From positions 30,507,542 through 30,571,541 of the forward strand of contig NC_079492.1 of the NCBI RefSeq assembly GCF_020520425.1: a stretch of DNA of 64,000 nucleotides. Reading direction: 5' to 3'. Source of the DNA: Spinacia oleracea. Its lineage: Eukaryota; Streptophyta; Magnoliopsida; Caryophyllales; Amaranthaceae. Below the pieces are notes generated by a model. The model searched no databases, was not told the origin of the DNA, and saw only the letters and a list, made by a program, of their open reading frames with translations. A program made the position numbers and the translations under genes. Of this stretch, positions 23,601-33,872 are shown piece after piece. Each line of letters begins with the position of its first letter. Position 1 is the first letter of the stretch.

Positions 23601-25408
23601 ATCTAGTGTTCCCAACCAACATGTTTGTATCAATCATCCATACTAACATGTTACAATTCTCATAATGCAATATAAGTTCAATATGTCCGTCCAACAGTAT
23701 TAAACACACAATTTCAACATAACCAAGTTCGTCAATAATATCAACATCACCAAGTTCAACAATAATATAAACATAACCAAGTTCATCAACAATTTCAACA
23801 TGGTTTCAACAAATAGCACGCATTCCAAGCACACAGGTATGTACGTACCTTGTGTAAACAAACTGATAGGCCACTTTAACATTTTCAAAAGTCGCCTAAA
23901 GAGAATCCCCCGCCTAAAACAACCAACAGATAATCCCAATGAATCTCTAATCATTCGCAACTATAATAAAACATTCTAAATACATCCTAAACATACTTAG
24001 AACCTTCCCCAATATCAAAACTTGAACATTTGATTTCCTAGCATCATAATTATCGAATTCGATGTTTGAAATTCGTTAAAACTTTTTGCAAATATCATAC
24101 TTAAATTTCAGTAATATAAATTCGTTTCAGACTACTCCAAAATATATCCAACATGCTTAAAATCATAAAAAATAATAACTTTCATAATTTATAATCATCC
24201 TACTATGATTTTAAAACTATTAAAACCTTAAAATTCATGTTTTAATAATTAAAAATCATTATTTCAATGCAATTACATAATCTGAAAATTAACTTTATTA
24301 TTTAAACATAATGTATAATCTGAAAATATAATTTAATCATAATAACTTATAATTCACATTCAATAAACATGAATTAAATCACTAAACTAATTAAAACCCT
24401 AACTTATATATTAATCAACCAAAACTGAAAATAATTAATTTATAACATCAACACCAAATCTGAAAATTATAATTTATCTATAAAGATTAATAATTTAATT
24501 CAAGAAACATAAATTCAAATTAATAAACTTAATTAAAACATTTAAATAACTTAGGGTTTAAGAAATAACCAAATGGAGAGAGAACAAGAAGCTGCCGGCG
24601 GACAAGGTGGTGCGGCGGCGTGAAGGTGGCCGCGGCTGTGCAGCGGTGAAGGTAGTCACCCTGTGGTGGCTGTGCGAGCAAAAGGGAACCACGAGTGTGG
24701 AGGGTGCTTGCACGAAGGAGAAGGGAGAGAGAAGGGTGGCCGACGGCTGGTGGCACGACAACAGGAGGTCGGGCAGCAGGCAGGAGGTCGACGCAGTGGC
24801 TGGTGGTGGTGGCGACGAGGTGGTTGCTGGGGCAATAAATAGAAACAGCCAAGTGAAGAGATTAAAAAAAAGAACGAGAGAAGAAGAAGAAGAACGAAGA
24901 AAAGAGGAGTTACCAGAGGTGCGACTCGCCGGTGGCTGGTGGCCGGAAGTCGGTGCGGCGGCTGGGCATCAGCTACGAACGCGGAGGATGGGTTTTGCTG
25001 TTTATTCTCTTTTGGGTTTTCACGTGAAATTCAAAGGGGTTTTGGCTTGCTTTTGTTTTTACGTGAAATAGGAAGAGAAGATAGGAAGGAAGGAGTTTTG
25101 GGCTTATTATGATGGGCTTCACCAGATTGGGCTAGCATTAAGATTGAGTTGTTTGAATTCAAAAAAAATGGTTAGGATTGTTTTTCAAAATTCAATCGAA
25201 CGTGTTTTCGTAATTCGAATTCTTTTCAACGTAAAATTCTAAAATTATTTTCGATTTCATAAATTCTTAAAATATTTAAAATGCATTTGAATAAATAAAT
25301 ATACATTAAGTATGTATATTTTTACTAAAATTCACCAATACAATTTAAATATCGTTAATTATACGTAAAACTATATTAATAAGCTTTATAAATATACGGG
25401 GGATTACA
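20629..25408 (-). repeat. 5' LTR (right) of the Tekay-like element, with CACTA insertion
   Basis: Without the 1872-bp insert and its 3-bp duplication it is about 2905 bp, nearly the same as the left LTR. A CATTAAGTATGTATATTTTTA insertion of about 19 bp at 25307-25325 and a small deletion near 23191 distinguish it from its partner. Confidence 0.88.
20880..22751. mobile_element. Non-autonomous CACTA-like DNA transposon
   Basis: Ends are CACTACTACAAAAG and CTTTTTTGTAGTAGTG-like, inverted repeats with the CACTA signature, and the flanks duplicate TTA. The partner LTR at about 12705 supplies the empty site (caactta-gcaaatc), so both boundaries are exact. Subterminal copies of AATAGAGAACGGTTA and variants occur in both orientations near the ends (about 20910-21010 and 22480-22720), as expected for transposase-binding repeats. 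Internal sequence is AT-rich. A possible captured gene fragment (about 21410-22130) is hinted at by splice-like sites but not supported. No transposase is encoded. Confidence 0.85.
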
Positions 25409-25413
25409 TGGGC
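25409..25413 (+). repeat. Target site duplication (right) of the Tekay-like element
   Basis: TGGGC, matching 12455-12459. Confidence 0.88.
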
Positions 25414-25601
25414 TCCAAGAGAATTTCGATTACTTAGTTGCCAAGTAACTTTGGGATTAAGTATTAGTTTTCCTAGTCCTACTAGAATTGGTTTAATTAA
25501 GAGTTTAATCAATGTTACAATTCTAATTGGATAAGAATTTCAATCCTAGTAGGGTTGGTAATGCTTTTCCTAGTAAGACTCAAATTCCTTATTTCCTTTT
25601 C

Positions 25602-25609
25602 TATAAATA
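25602..25609 (+). promoter_or_regulatory. TATA box of the copia-type LTR
   Basis: TATAAATA in a TTTTCTATAAATATAAGG context, about 360 bp before the LTR end, is the likely LTR promoter. Confidence 0.5.
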
Positions 25610-26703
25610 TAAGGCTAGGCCCTTATATTTTCATACATAGAAAATCATATTCTTTACTTACATTGTGTTTAAGGGATAACATAATATAGCCTAACCCGAA
25701 TACATAAAACCTTAAGTAAAATCCTAGTTGGTTGAACCTAAGGCAGATCCGAACGTGCTGCGGACTTTCTATGCAGGGGAAACATTTCGGGCTCTAAAGA
25801 CTTGCTCTTGTTCGGTCCAGGAGCAGCTAGGGAAAGAACGCCTCACATTGTATGTAACCTAAATTATGCTAATTGACTATGTGGCAATTAATTTGGATTC
25901 TGGCTTTATGGTTTTTCTGCATGAATTATATTATTGTATTATTCATAACCTAACAACATTTCCTACAAATACAATTTCAAACACATCAAGCTTACTTGAG
26001 TCTTGGGACCTTGAGTACTATCCCCTTGACCTTCCTGTAATCATTCATCAATCTTCCCCTTGCCCAAGTGATGGGAGAAGGAACCAGCTAATCTTCCAAG
26101 ACGGGAGGATGACGAACCTCCTTTGGACCCAGAACGGTAAAGCACCGGACGGGCAACACTCCCGTCACCTTCATCATAATCAATGGATGCAGGGCGTCCA
26201 GCTCTAGAACCTCGGTCTCCCACGGACCCGGAGAGAGAAATGTCCCTTTATCTTGGACCTTTCATCCATACAATATACCCCGCAAACAGAGTAACAAGCT
26301 CAGGTGGGAAGTGAATATTCAAGAAGGGCTTGGCGACCCAATACGTCCTCTAAACTTCCAGCCGATCATCATTCAGTACAACAGGTTTCGGATGCTCCAC
26401 AGCGCAATCCGGGATTTCTTGTCTGAAGACATATTGTCTCATCACTCGAGCCGGAGAGTAGTGGACTAATATAGAATGGCTAGGAACCCTCAAAGAAGTA
26501 GAGCCAGATGCATGTCTCGTAACAGCGATTCCCCACCATGGAATTACCCACCTTATTAAAGATCCAATCTCCAAGAGTGTGCAGCGCCACTGATCTAGTG
26601 AAAGCCGACTATACATCATGGGTCGCACGGTGAATCCCTTCCTATTATAGCTTGCCATGTTCTCTGGTGGTGCCACCAACATGAGTCTCTCCATAAGCCA
26701 GGC

Positions 26704-26791
26704 CTTGGGGAAAATACAAGAAATAAAAACAAAATTCAATGTTCTAAATTCAAATAAAAATTTCAATATACAAGTAACTACATATCCTTAC
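26704..26791 (-). other. Intron of the antisense DUF7745-like gene
   Basis: On the minus strand the 88-bp intron begins GTAAGG and ends TTTTCCCCAAG, with a T-rich tract before the acceptor. Removing it joins IGKPGATP to AWLMERL in a sensible frame. Confidence 0.65.
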
Positions 26792-26844
26792 TTGGAGTAG
26801 CACCAGGCTTCCCAATAGCATGGAAGAGGGGTTTCACTAGATGA

Positions 26845-27122
26845 CACTACAAGAATTTGTATCTTTAACGACAATCTAATTACGACGGGTCAAAAATCCC
26901 GTCGCAAAATCCTTTTGCGACGGGGATAACAACCAAACAATGACGGGAATAACCGTCGCAAATGTCTTTTACGACGGGTTTATGACGGATTTAGGACGGG
27001 ATTTCTATTAACGACGGCCCCCTTTTATGACGGGTTCGCGAGAGGAAATCTCGTCGTTAATCAACGATATTGGCCTTTCGCGACGGGATTTCCCGTCGTT
27101 AATAGTACAATTTCTTGTAGTG
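26845..27122. mobile_element. CACTA-type MITE with CGACGGG repeats
   Basis: Ends are CACTACAAGAA and TTCTTGTAGTG (perfect 11-bp inverted repeats), flanked by TGA on both sides (26842-26844, 27123-27125). Inside are at least eight CGACGGG/CCCGTCG-type motifs in both orientations. It is 278 bp with no coding capacity, and it interrupts the antisense DUF7745-like gene. Confidence 0.9.
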
Positions 27123-27511
27123 TGAGTGGCTGGAAGAGGGGTCCGACTTCAGCATCAAGGCCCAATCACGAGCGGCATTGGGTCCCTACCCCAAGAAAAC
27201 GACTTCACAATCTCTATTAGAGAGGCATCGCCATTGCCAAACCCCTGCTTCGAAATGAGGGAGCGAGCTAAGATACAAAAACTCAAAGCCCTCAAGCGGT
27301 AGACCTTGGGGATGTCAAGTCCAGCAAAATAGGTGATAAAGAGGGACAAATCAACCTCTCGATCATATACAACAGAACTCAAGAGTGGGGGTTTAAGGCT
27401 GAGATACCTCTCGAACTTCAAAAAGAAGTGTTCCTCAACACTAGGTAGACAAGGCTCTATCATAAGGGGCCAGCTCAATATGGCACTAAACTCTTCGGGG
27501 AGGGGACATAC

Positions 27512-28479
27512 TGTAAGGGAATACAGTTAAACATAATAACATGTGCGGAAACAATCCCCAAAGCCAGGAAGCATGTATAAAGCACAGATTAAGCAGACAT
27601 ACGTTAGAAGCGTGTTTTCCACAAATTGTCAACGAACACGAACTTAGAACTCCACTTGTTGTTCCTCTACTTGGTTCACCGACACGATCAGATCCGTCTT
27701 GATTATTGTAGCTTAGACAATCGATCAAGAGATTTTCTTTTTGGGATGAACACACTTTGGAGGCACAGAGAGAAATAGGGTTCTCTGTGACTCTAGGGTT
27801 TTTGTGTGTGACTGAATTGTGTTGTGTTGGAAAAAGGGTTAGAAGGTTATTAACATAACCTTACTATTCGACCAAGCCATAAGGCAAGGCCGGCCAGGAA
27901 GCCCGCGTAAGACCACACGAGCACGCACAGCGAGCTGGGCCACGGGCCGCGCAGCTGCTGCTGTGTCGTTGCCTTGGCCCGCGCGCACACACACGCAGCT
28001 GCTCGGCCATGGGCCAGCGCTGCTGTGTCATGGCCTGCTTGCTTGCCCAGCGCGCCCATGGGCCTTGAGTGCTTCGTGCACTCGGATCGTGCGCCGCTCT
28101 TCGTATCCGCGATTAAATATATTTCCGATATATTATTTATCGTTTTGTATACGACGAATCACCGTCGTAAGATACGATTTATTCGTTTCGCCTAGGTTAC
28201 GAATATTCGCGATACGATTTATGATTCTGATGCAAGGTCGTATCGTATAATACGTTTTCCAACTAATTCCCGAAAAGCTATTAAATGAATTTCCGATTCA
28301 TTTAATCCGGTGATCTGTTACGTGTCATTGGTGTGACCTTGTAGGTTCAGTCAAGAGTAAGATATGAGTTGAATATTCATTAGAACTCACTGATCGGAAG
28401 CATTGCTCCAGCTAGTTGTTGCGATTACTTGATCTCACTGAATTAATTGTTTGCAATTAGTCTGAACCTTGGTATTAGA
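27512..28479 (-). repeat. 3' LTR (left) of the copia element, lacking its first ~40 bp
   Basis: It matches 35816-36785 closely, including a GC-rich block at about 27880-28090. The terminal piece seen in the other LTR (TGAAGGAAATATGTCC... on the minus strand) and the adjacent polypurine tract are missing. The LTR runs straight into the 35-bp repeats. Confidence 0.85.
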
Positions 28480-28578
28480 CTTGTCATTCAGAGAAGTGTG
28501 CATTCACATTCCCACTTGTCATTCAGACAAGTGTGCATTCACATTCCCACTTGTCATTCAGACAAGTGTGCATTCACA
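28480..28578 (-). repeat. 35-bp tandem repeat, ~2.8 copies
   Basis: Units start at 28480, 28515 and 28550, each beginning CTTGTCATTCAGA and containing AAGTGTGCATTCACA. They lie where the polypurine tract of the copia element should be. Confidence 0.85.
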
Positions 28579-29533
28579 ATCCTTTGTCACTTAGTGTTAC
28601 TTACTGAACATAAGGTAAGATCCAAGCCATCCTTATTAGGTCCAGAAGTGTTTCTCGGATTACAGAGCTCAACTGTTAAACTTTTGCAGAAGGTTAAGCC
28701 TTAACCATTCTGAGCACGGCCATGCATTTTACAGTATCTAACTCTCCGAGAGGCCTTGTTACACAACAACACCATATCCTATCAAAGATAGGAGGACAAT
28801 CCATTCTTGCAATCTATGAACACTCACTTTGATTCATAGTACGTCCAATAACTGCTTTTATAGCCTCCTTTTATGGTGCGACGTTTAGCTAGTATCAAAG
28901 CGAACTAATTCTTAAACGAGCAGACATAATCGCTCATGTTCTGAGGAACGGTTTCTAATCACCATTAATGAGAATTACCTATGACATGCCTTTAATCTCT
29001 TAAAGTGTTCTCATGGTTAATCCGATACAAGATCCAATAAGTATCTATGCAAAAGATTCTGACATCCAGTCACTCTAGTTCAAGAAACAGAACTAAGTAA
29101 TCTACTTGCAATCTAATCTTCATTAGTCATTGGTCGTCCACCTTTCAATGACCTGGATTAGGGATCCTTTTGTGACTTCAATATTCAAGTTCACTTATGG
29201 GTGTTTCTTTGTCGAAGAATCCATCTTGACATCCCATTTGAATGATTTGAATCACATGGACTTATCATTTAATGCTAAAACCAAAATTAAATGAATATGA
29301 AATAATAAATTTCATAAATATGAAATGATTAAACCAATTGTTTTAAACATAGAGCTAACAGATGTTCTAAAACAATACTTAGAAAATCAAAGTCATTCTC
29401 CAACATGCTTCATTCCCATGGTTGCTACATGTGCGTTGTGTTTCACTTGTGGCAACGGTTTAGTCAATGGATCCGCGACGTTGTCGTCAGTTCCAACCTT
29501 GCAAATCTCGATTTCCTTTCTTTCAACGATCTC
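28579..29533 (-). other. Copia 3' untranslated region
   Basis: Non-coding sequence between RNase H and the 3' LTR. It is unusually long (about 950 bp) for copia but contains no frame or motif I recognise. Confidence 0.6.
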
Positions 29534-29953
29534 TCAAAGCATATGAAATCGCCGCAGTACGTGCTTGAACTTCTGGTGGCTCCTAGGCTCCTTTGCCTGG
29601 GCAATGGCTCCACTATTCTCACAATACAAATCCACTGGTCCTTTAATGGAGGGGACAACCCCAAGTTCTTCGATGAACTTCCGAATCCAAACAGCTTCCT
29701 TTGCTGCTTCTGAGGCAGCAATGTACTCGGCTTCAGTTGTAGAATCCGCAATAGTGCTTTGCTTAGCACTTTTCCAGCTTACTAGTCCGCCGTTCAGGCA
29801 GAACACAAACCCAGACTGTGATCTGAAATCATCTCTGTCGGTTTGAAAGCTTGTGTCCGTATAGCCCTTAACAATCAACTTATTTGTACCACCATAAACC
29901 AGAAATTGATCCTTAGTCCTTTTCAAGTACTTTAGGATGTTCTTGGCCGCAGT
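29534..29953 (-). pseudogene. Copia RNase H
   Basis: The frame reads YTDTSFQTDRDDFRSQSGFV, then SWKSAKQSTIADSTTEAEYI and EAVWIRKFIEELG, the C-terminal RNase H motifs of Ty1/copia polyproteins. A TAG just upstream (about 29954) sits where the family has Trp (GEAHWTAAKN). The domain itself is open over 130 codons. Confidence 0.88.
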
Positions 29954-30589
29954 CTAATGCGCCTCACCTGGTTCTGATTGGTACCTGCTCGTTGCACTGA
30001 GTGCGAACAAAACATCCGGCCTTGTACAAATCATAGCATACATGATGGATTCAATAGCCGAAGTGTATGGAATTCCACTCATCTTTCTACGCTCATCAGA
30101 TGTTCTAGGACACTGATTCTTGCTTAGATATGTGCCATGTGACATGGGTAGATGGCCTCTCTTGGCTTCCATCATATTGAACCTAGCTAGCACTTTGTCA
30201 ATGTAAGTGCTTTGGCTTAGTCCAATCATCCTCTTAGATCTATCCCTATAGATCTTGATGCCCAATATGTATTGTGCCTCTCCTAAGTCCTTCATTGAGA
30301 AACACTTTCCAAGCCAAGTCTTTACAGACTCCAACATAGGAATGTCGTTTCCAATAAGCAGTATGTCATCAACATACAAGACTAGGAATGCAATTTTACT
30401 CCCACTGACCTTCTTGTATACACAAGATTCGTCCTGATTCTTGATGAAGCCAAACTTATTGACTGCTTCATCAAATCGTTTATTCCAACTCCTTGATGTC
30501 TGCTTTAGTCCGTAGATGGACATCTTAAGCTTGCATACCTTTCCTTGGTTCTTTTGATCGACAAAATCCTCCGGCTGCATCATAAACAC
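29954..30589 (-). pseudogene. Copia reverse transcriptase, C-terminal part
   Basis: A 211-codon frame has KLKMSIYGLKQTSRSWNKRF, the catalytic LYVDDILLIGND box near 30355-30390, and MKDLGEAQYILGIKI, then TRPDVLFALSATSRY. It begins after a stop that separates it from MDVKTAFLNGVL in the preceding frame. Confidence 0.9.
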
Positions 30590-31300
30590 AGTCTCTTAAA
30601 GAACACCATTCAAGAACGCAGTTTTGACATCCATTTGCCATATTTCATAGTCATGAAAAGCGGCAATCGCAAGGATTATCCGAATAGACTTAAGCATCGT
30701 GACTGGAGAAAAGGTTTCATCGTAGTCAACGCGGTGAACTTGCATGTAACCTTTTGTTACCAATCTAGCCTTGTATATGTATCCAATTCCATCTTTGTCT
30801 TTCTTCAACTTGAAGACCCATTTGCATCCGATAGGTGTGAACCCATCCGGAAAATCAACCAAATCCCAGACTTGATTTTCAGACATGGAGTCTATTTCAT
30901 ATTGCATGGCCTCTAACCATTTAATGGAGGTTGGGCTCGTCATAGCTTGCTTGTAAGTGATAGGTTCATCACTATCCAATATGAGAACGTCTAAGTTTTC
31001 AGTCAAGAGGACGCCTGTCCATCTGTCCGGCTGAAAAATAGTTCTACTTGACTTACGAGGGGCAACAATGTTTTGAGGAACTACCCCTTTGTTTCTTTTG
31101 GATACCCAACGAAGAAACATTTTTCAGATTTAGATTGTAGCTTGTCCGAAATTAATCGCTTGACATATGCTTCGCAACCCCAAATTTTCAGAAAAGACAA
31201 CTTTGGAAGTTTCCCAGTCCATAATTCGTATGGAGTCTTTTCAACAGCTTTTGACGGAGCACGATTCAGTGTGAGTGTTGCAGTTTGCAACGCATGTCCC
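30590..31300 (-). pseudogene. Copia integrase C-terminus and reverse transcriptase N-terminus
   Basis: Two overlapping frames carry TATLTLNRAPSKAVEKTPYE, then LPKLSFLKIWGCEAYVK and FFVGYPKETKG (31081-31290), and then SPTSIKWLEAMQYEIDSM, WVFKLKKDKDG and MDVKTAFLNGVL (30596-31120). A deletion between them removed the stretch after YPKETKG. A TAG near 31305 interrupts the integrase (LPL-stop-FWGHALQTA). Confidence 0.85.
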
Positions 31301-31723
31301 CAAAACTATAAAGGAAGTTCAGCCTGACCCATCATTGACCTGACCATATCGAGTAAGGTCCAGTTTCTCCGTTCCGACGCTCCATTCCATTGAGGTGTCC
31401 CTGGAGCAGTCAATTCATAAAGAATACCGCATTCTTTTAGATGGTCGTCAAAACTCGTGGCTAAGATCCGATCTTAGAGCTTTGATTTTCTTGCCATGTT
31501 GATTCTCTACTTCATTTTGAAATTCTCGGAATTTCTCAAACGATTCAGACTTGTGCTTCATTAAGCAAATATAGCCATATCTACTGAAGTCGTCCGTAAA
31601 CGTTATGAAATAGCTGAACTCACCTCTAGCTTTCGTACTCATAGGCCCACATACGTCCGTATGTATTAGCTCTAGTAGTTCGCTTGCTCTTTCTCCCAAC
31701 TTTGAGAAAGGTTGCTTTGTCAT
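31301..31723 (-). pseudogene. Copia integrase core
   Basis: The frame 31448-31723 has LLELIHTDVCGPM (first catalytic Asp), YFITFTDDFSRYGY and ALRSD (second Asp). The normal RGGEY after ALRSD is missing, an apparent small deletion, and the region up to 31301 is broken. The upstream frame shift comes from a 19-bp tandem duplication near 31727-31768. Confidence 0.85.
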
Positions 31724-32786
31724 TTTTCCAAGTAAACAAGATTCGCATTAGTAAACAAGATTCGCATTGATCAATCTTCTCTAAGTCGAATGATTCTAGA
31801 ATTCCTTTCCGTTGAAGTAATTCTATGCGCTTTGTGTTTATATGGCCTAATCGACAGTGCCACAGAAATGTGAGATCCGAATCACCAGTTTTAGCCTTTT
31901 TGGTATTTATGTTATAAATGTGTGTGCTCGTATCTAGCACATAAAGACCATTTTCTTGTTGTGCTGAACCATAAAACATTCCATTCAAAGAAAAATAACA
32001 ACTATTGTCATTAAATTGAAAACTAAAACCTTTAGAATCCAAACTTGAAATGGAAATGATGTTTCTGGTGGTACTAGGAACATTGTAACAGTTTTCTAGT
32101 TCCAGAACAAAAGCACTAGGCAAAGAAATAAAATAAGATCCTACGGCTAATGCAGCAATCCGTGCTCCATTTCCCACGCGTAGATCCATCTCGCCTTTAT
32201 CAAGCTTTCTACTTCTCCTTAGGCCCTGCGAATTGGAACATAAGTGTGAGCCACAACCAGTATCTAATACCCAAGAAGTATAATTAGCAAGATTACAATG
32301 TATAACATATATACCTGAAGTAGAAGCAACGTTTTCGTCCTTCTTCTCTTCCTTTAGTTTGGGGCAATCTCGCTTGTAAGGACCAATTTCACTACAATTG
32401 AAGCATTGCGATGTGGAAGGAGAAGAATTCTTCTTCATCTTGCTCTTGGAAGGCTCCAGATGCCCTCCGGGAGTGGACGAAGATGCAGCCTTGCTTTTCT
32501 TCCCCTTGCCTACTTTCTTGAATTTAGTGCACCTCACATTCAAAAGGTCTTGATTGAACTTAAGGATTTTCTCGAATTTCATGAGTAATTCCATAAGTTC
32601 AAAGAATGTGCTCTCTTTCTGATTAAAGAGATAGTGCATCTTGAAACCCTCATAATCCTTATGAAGAGAATTCAGCACTAGTGCAATAGCTATCGACTCT
32701 TTGATGGAACCACCAAGTCTCTCGATTGTGAAAAATAATCCATACATCATATTCACATGAGATAGAATTGGTGTGTTTTTATCCAT
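31626..32786 (-). pseudogene. Copia gag C-terminus, protease and pre-integrase
   Basis: A 386-codon frame. Residues about 1-90 are gag (LNSLHKDYEGF, then FELMELLMKFE). A zinc knuckle follows at about 132-146, reading CFNCSEIGPYKRDC, where the zinc-binding His is replaced by Pro. The protease has WVLDTGCGSHLCSN, and the pre-integrase motif is LWHCRLGHINTKRIELL with CESC. A 19-bp tandem duplication (AGTAAACAAGATTCGCATT, plus strand) after CESCL shifts the frame; about 35 C-terminal codons overlap the true integrase frame and are nonsense. Confidence 0.88.
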
Positions 32787-33257
32787 CTTGACAGAGTAAA
32801 TTCACTTTTGTGCCTCTAGAAGTTCGATTTCTAGGCACGACTTGTGTGGGGTAATGAGCTTGAGATTGCTCATTGAATTAGCCAATTCATCAACCCTTTT
32901 GCCACTAGTTTGGCACATAGGTTGAAAACCCGCACAACTTCTATCCTCAAGGCGACTTAGGAGAGCATGAGGCTCAAAAGTAATGAACCTCCCTCTCCAA
33001 CTCTCAGGATTAGACTTAAGGATGAACTCCGTGACAAGGTACTTGTGAAGTGCCTAACTTCTATACTTTTCAGGAGTCATGCCTCGCGCATCATAGTGTA
33101 TGCACTTAACTTTCAAAACTTCGACAAGTTTCCCTTTCCATTCAAGAAAATTAGTCAAGTCTAACTCGACTTCCAGAATTTCAGCTGATATGATTGTTGT
33201 TATGTATGCGACCATTTTGATTATTACAATCGAAAAGAATTTGTAATAAATAACCAT
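32787..33257 (-). pseudogene. Copia gag N-terminal remnant
   Basis: The minus frame 33054-33257 contains DLTNFLEWKGKLVEVLKVKC, a typical gag N-terminal stretch, then a stop. The continuation to 32787 (FEPHALLSRLEDRS, LANSMSNLKL) is in other frames. Confidence 0.65.
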
Positions 33258-33798
33258 TCATAAACTTCAATAACATTGAAATAAAAGCAAACATGCAATC
33301 ATTAAAGCTATTAAAACATTTCCTTCATGGAAAAGCAAAAACATGGTCCAAAATGAATGAAACGATTCCAAGACCCCAAAAGTCCTAAATCCTTAAGCAA
33401 CTTTGGCATGTCTTAAGTAGTTTAAGATTTTAGGTAAGCAAAACCTATTTCTAGTAATCTCCAAATTACTCTTGGTTAATAAATTAATACCATAATTTAT
33501 CCCATTGCCACAACATAATGCCATTGTTGTTTGAGTTGAAACCACAATAAACGTGCTCCTTTGGGATGCCTTACTACCTAAGTCAACTAAAATAGCACCC
33601 CGCTTTGGCGTAAACCTACTACCTTAGATCCTTAGATTTTTGTAAGTGCTTGATTTGGAAGGCAATTTTTAAACTCAATATTACTTTGGACCTAGTTGTT
33701 TCTATGTTGGTTCGATTATTTAGTGAACTTAATCTAATCGAGTCATATGAAACAACCTATTCATGCAAAACATACATACATTCATACATTCACGCATA

Positions 33799-33872
<74 letters not shown>

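Larger units (their letters stand above)
12460..25408 (-). mobile_element. Chromovirus-like (Tekay/Del) Ty3/gypsy element, decayed
   Basis: Two LTRs of about 2.9 kb (12460-15365 and 20629-25408, the latter enlarged by a CACTA insertion) share TGTAACACC...GGATTACA ends and are flanked by a perfect TGGGC duplication. An initiator-tRNA-Met primer site abuts the right LTR on its left side, so the element reads on the minus strand, with the 5' LTR on the right. Internal order on the minus strand is gag with zinc knuckle, protease, RT, part of RNase H, and an integrase remnant. The piece between RNase H and the integrase core is missing. The tRNA-Met primer and RT type suggest Tekay/Del; no chromodomain was found. 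Confidence 0.85.
11592..25967 (+). repeat. Copia-type LTR (solo or remnant), split by the Tekay-like insertion
   Basis: The left part 11592-12459 begins TGAAGGAAAT. The right part 25414-25967 ends ATTTCCTACA, a 9/10 inverted match to the start, giving an LTR of about 1.42 kb without the insert. A TATAAATA box at 25602-25609 marks + orientation. The region contains a degenerate GGAAATATTGCC repeat field and a GC-rich block. No internal region or partner LTR adjoins it, so it looks like a solo LTR. I could not find a convincing target duplication (atatt on the left, aatac on the right). Confidence 0.6.

Noticed and set aside
28480-28578. Evenly spaced repeats, considered as a CRISPR-like array
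   Set aside because: They are direct tandem 35-bp units without spacers in a plant retroelement.
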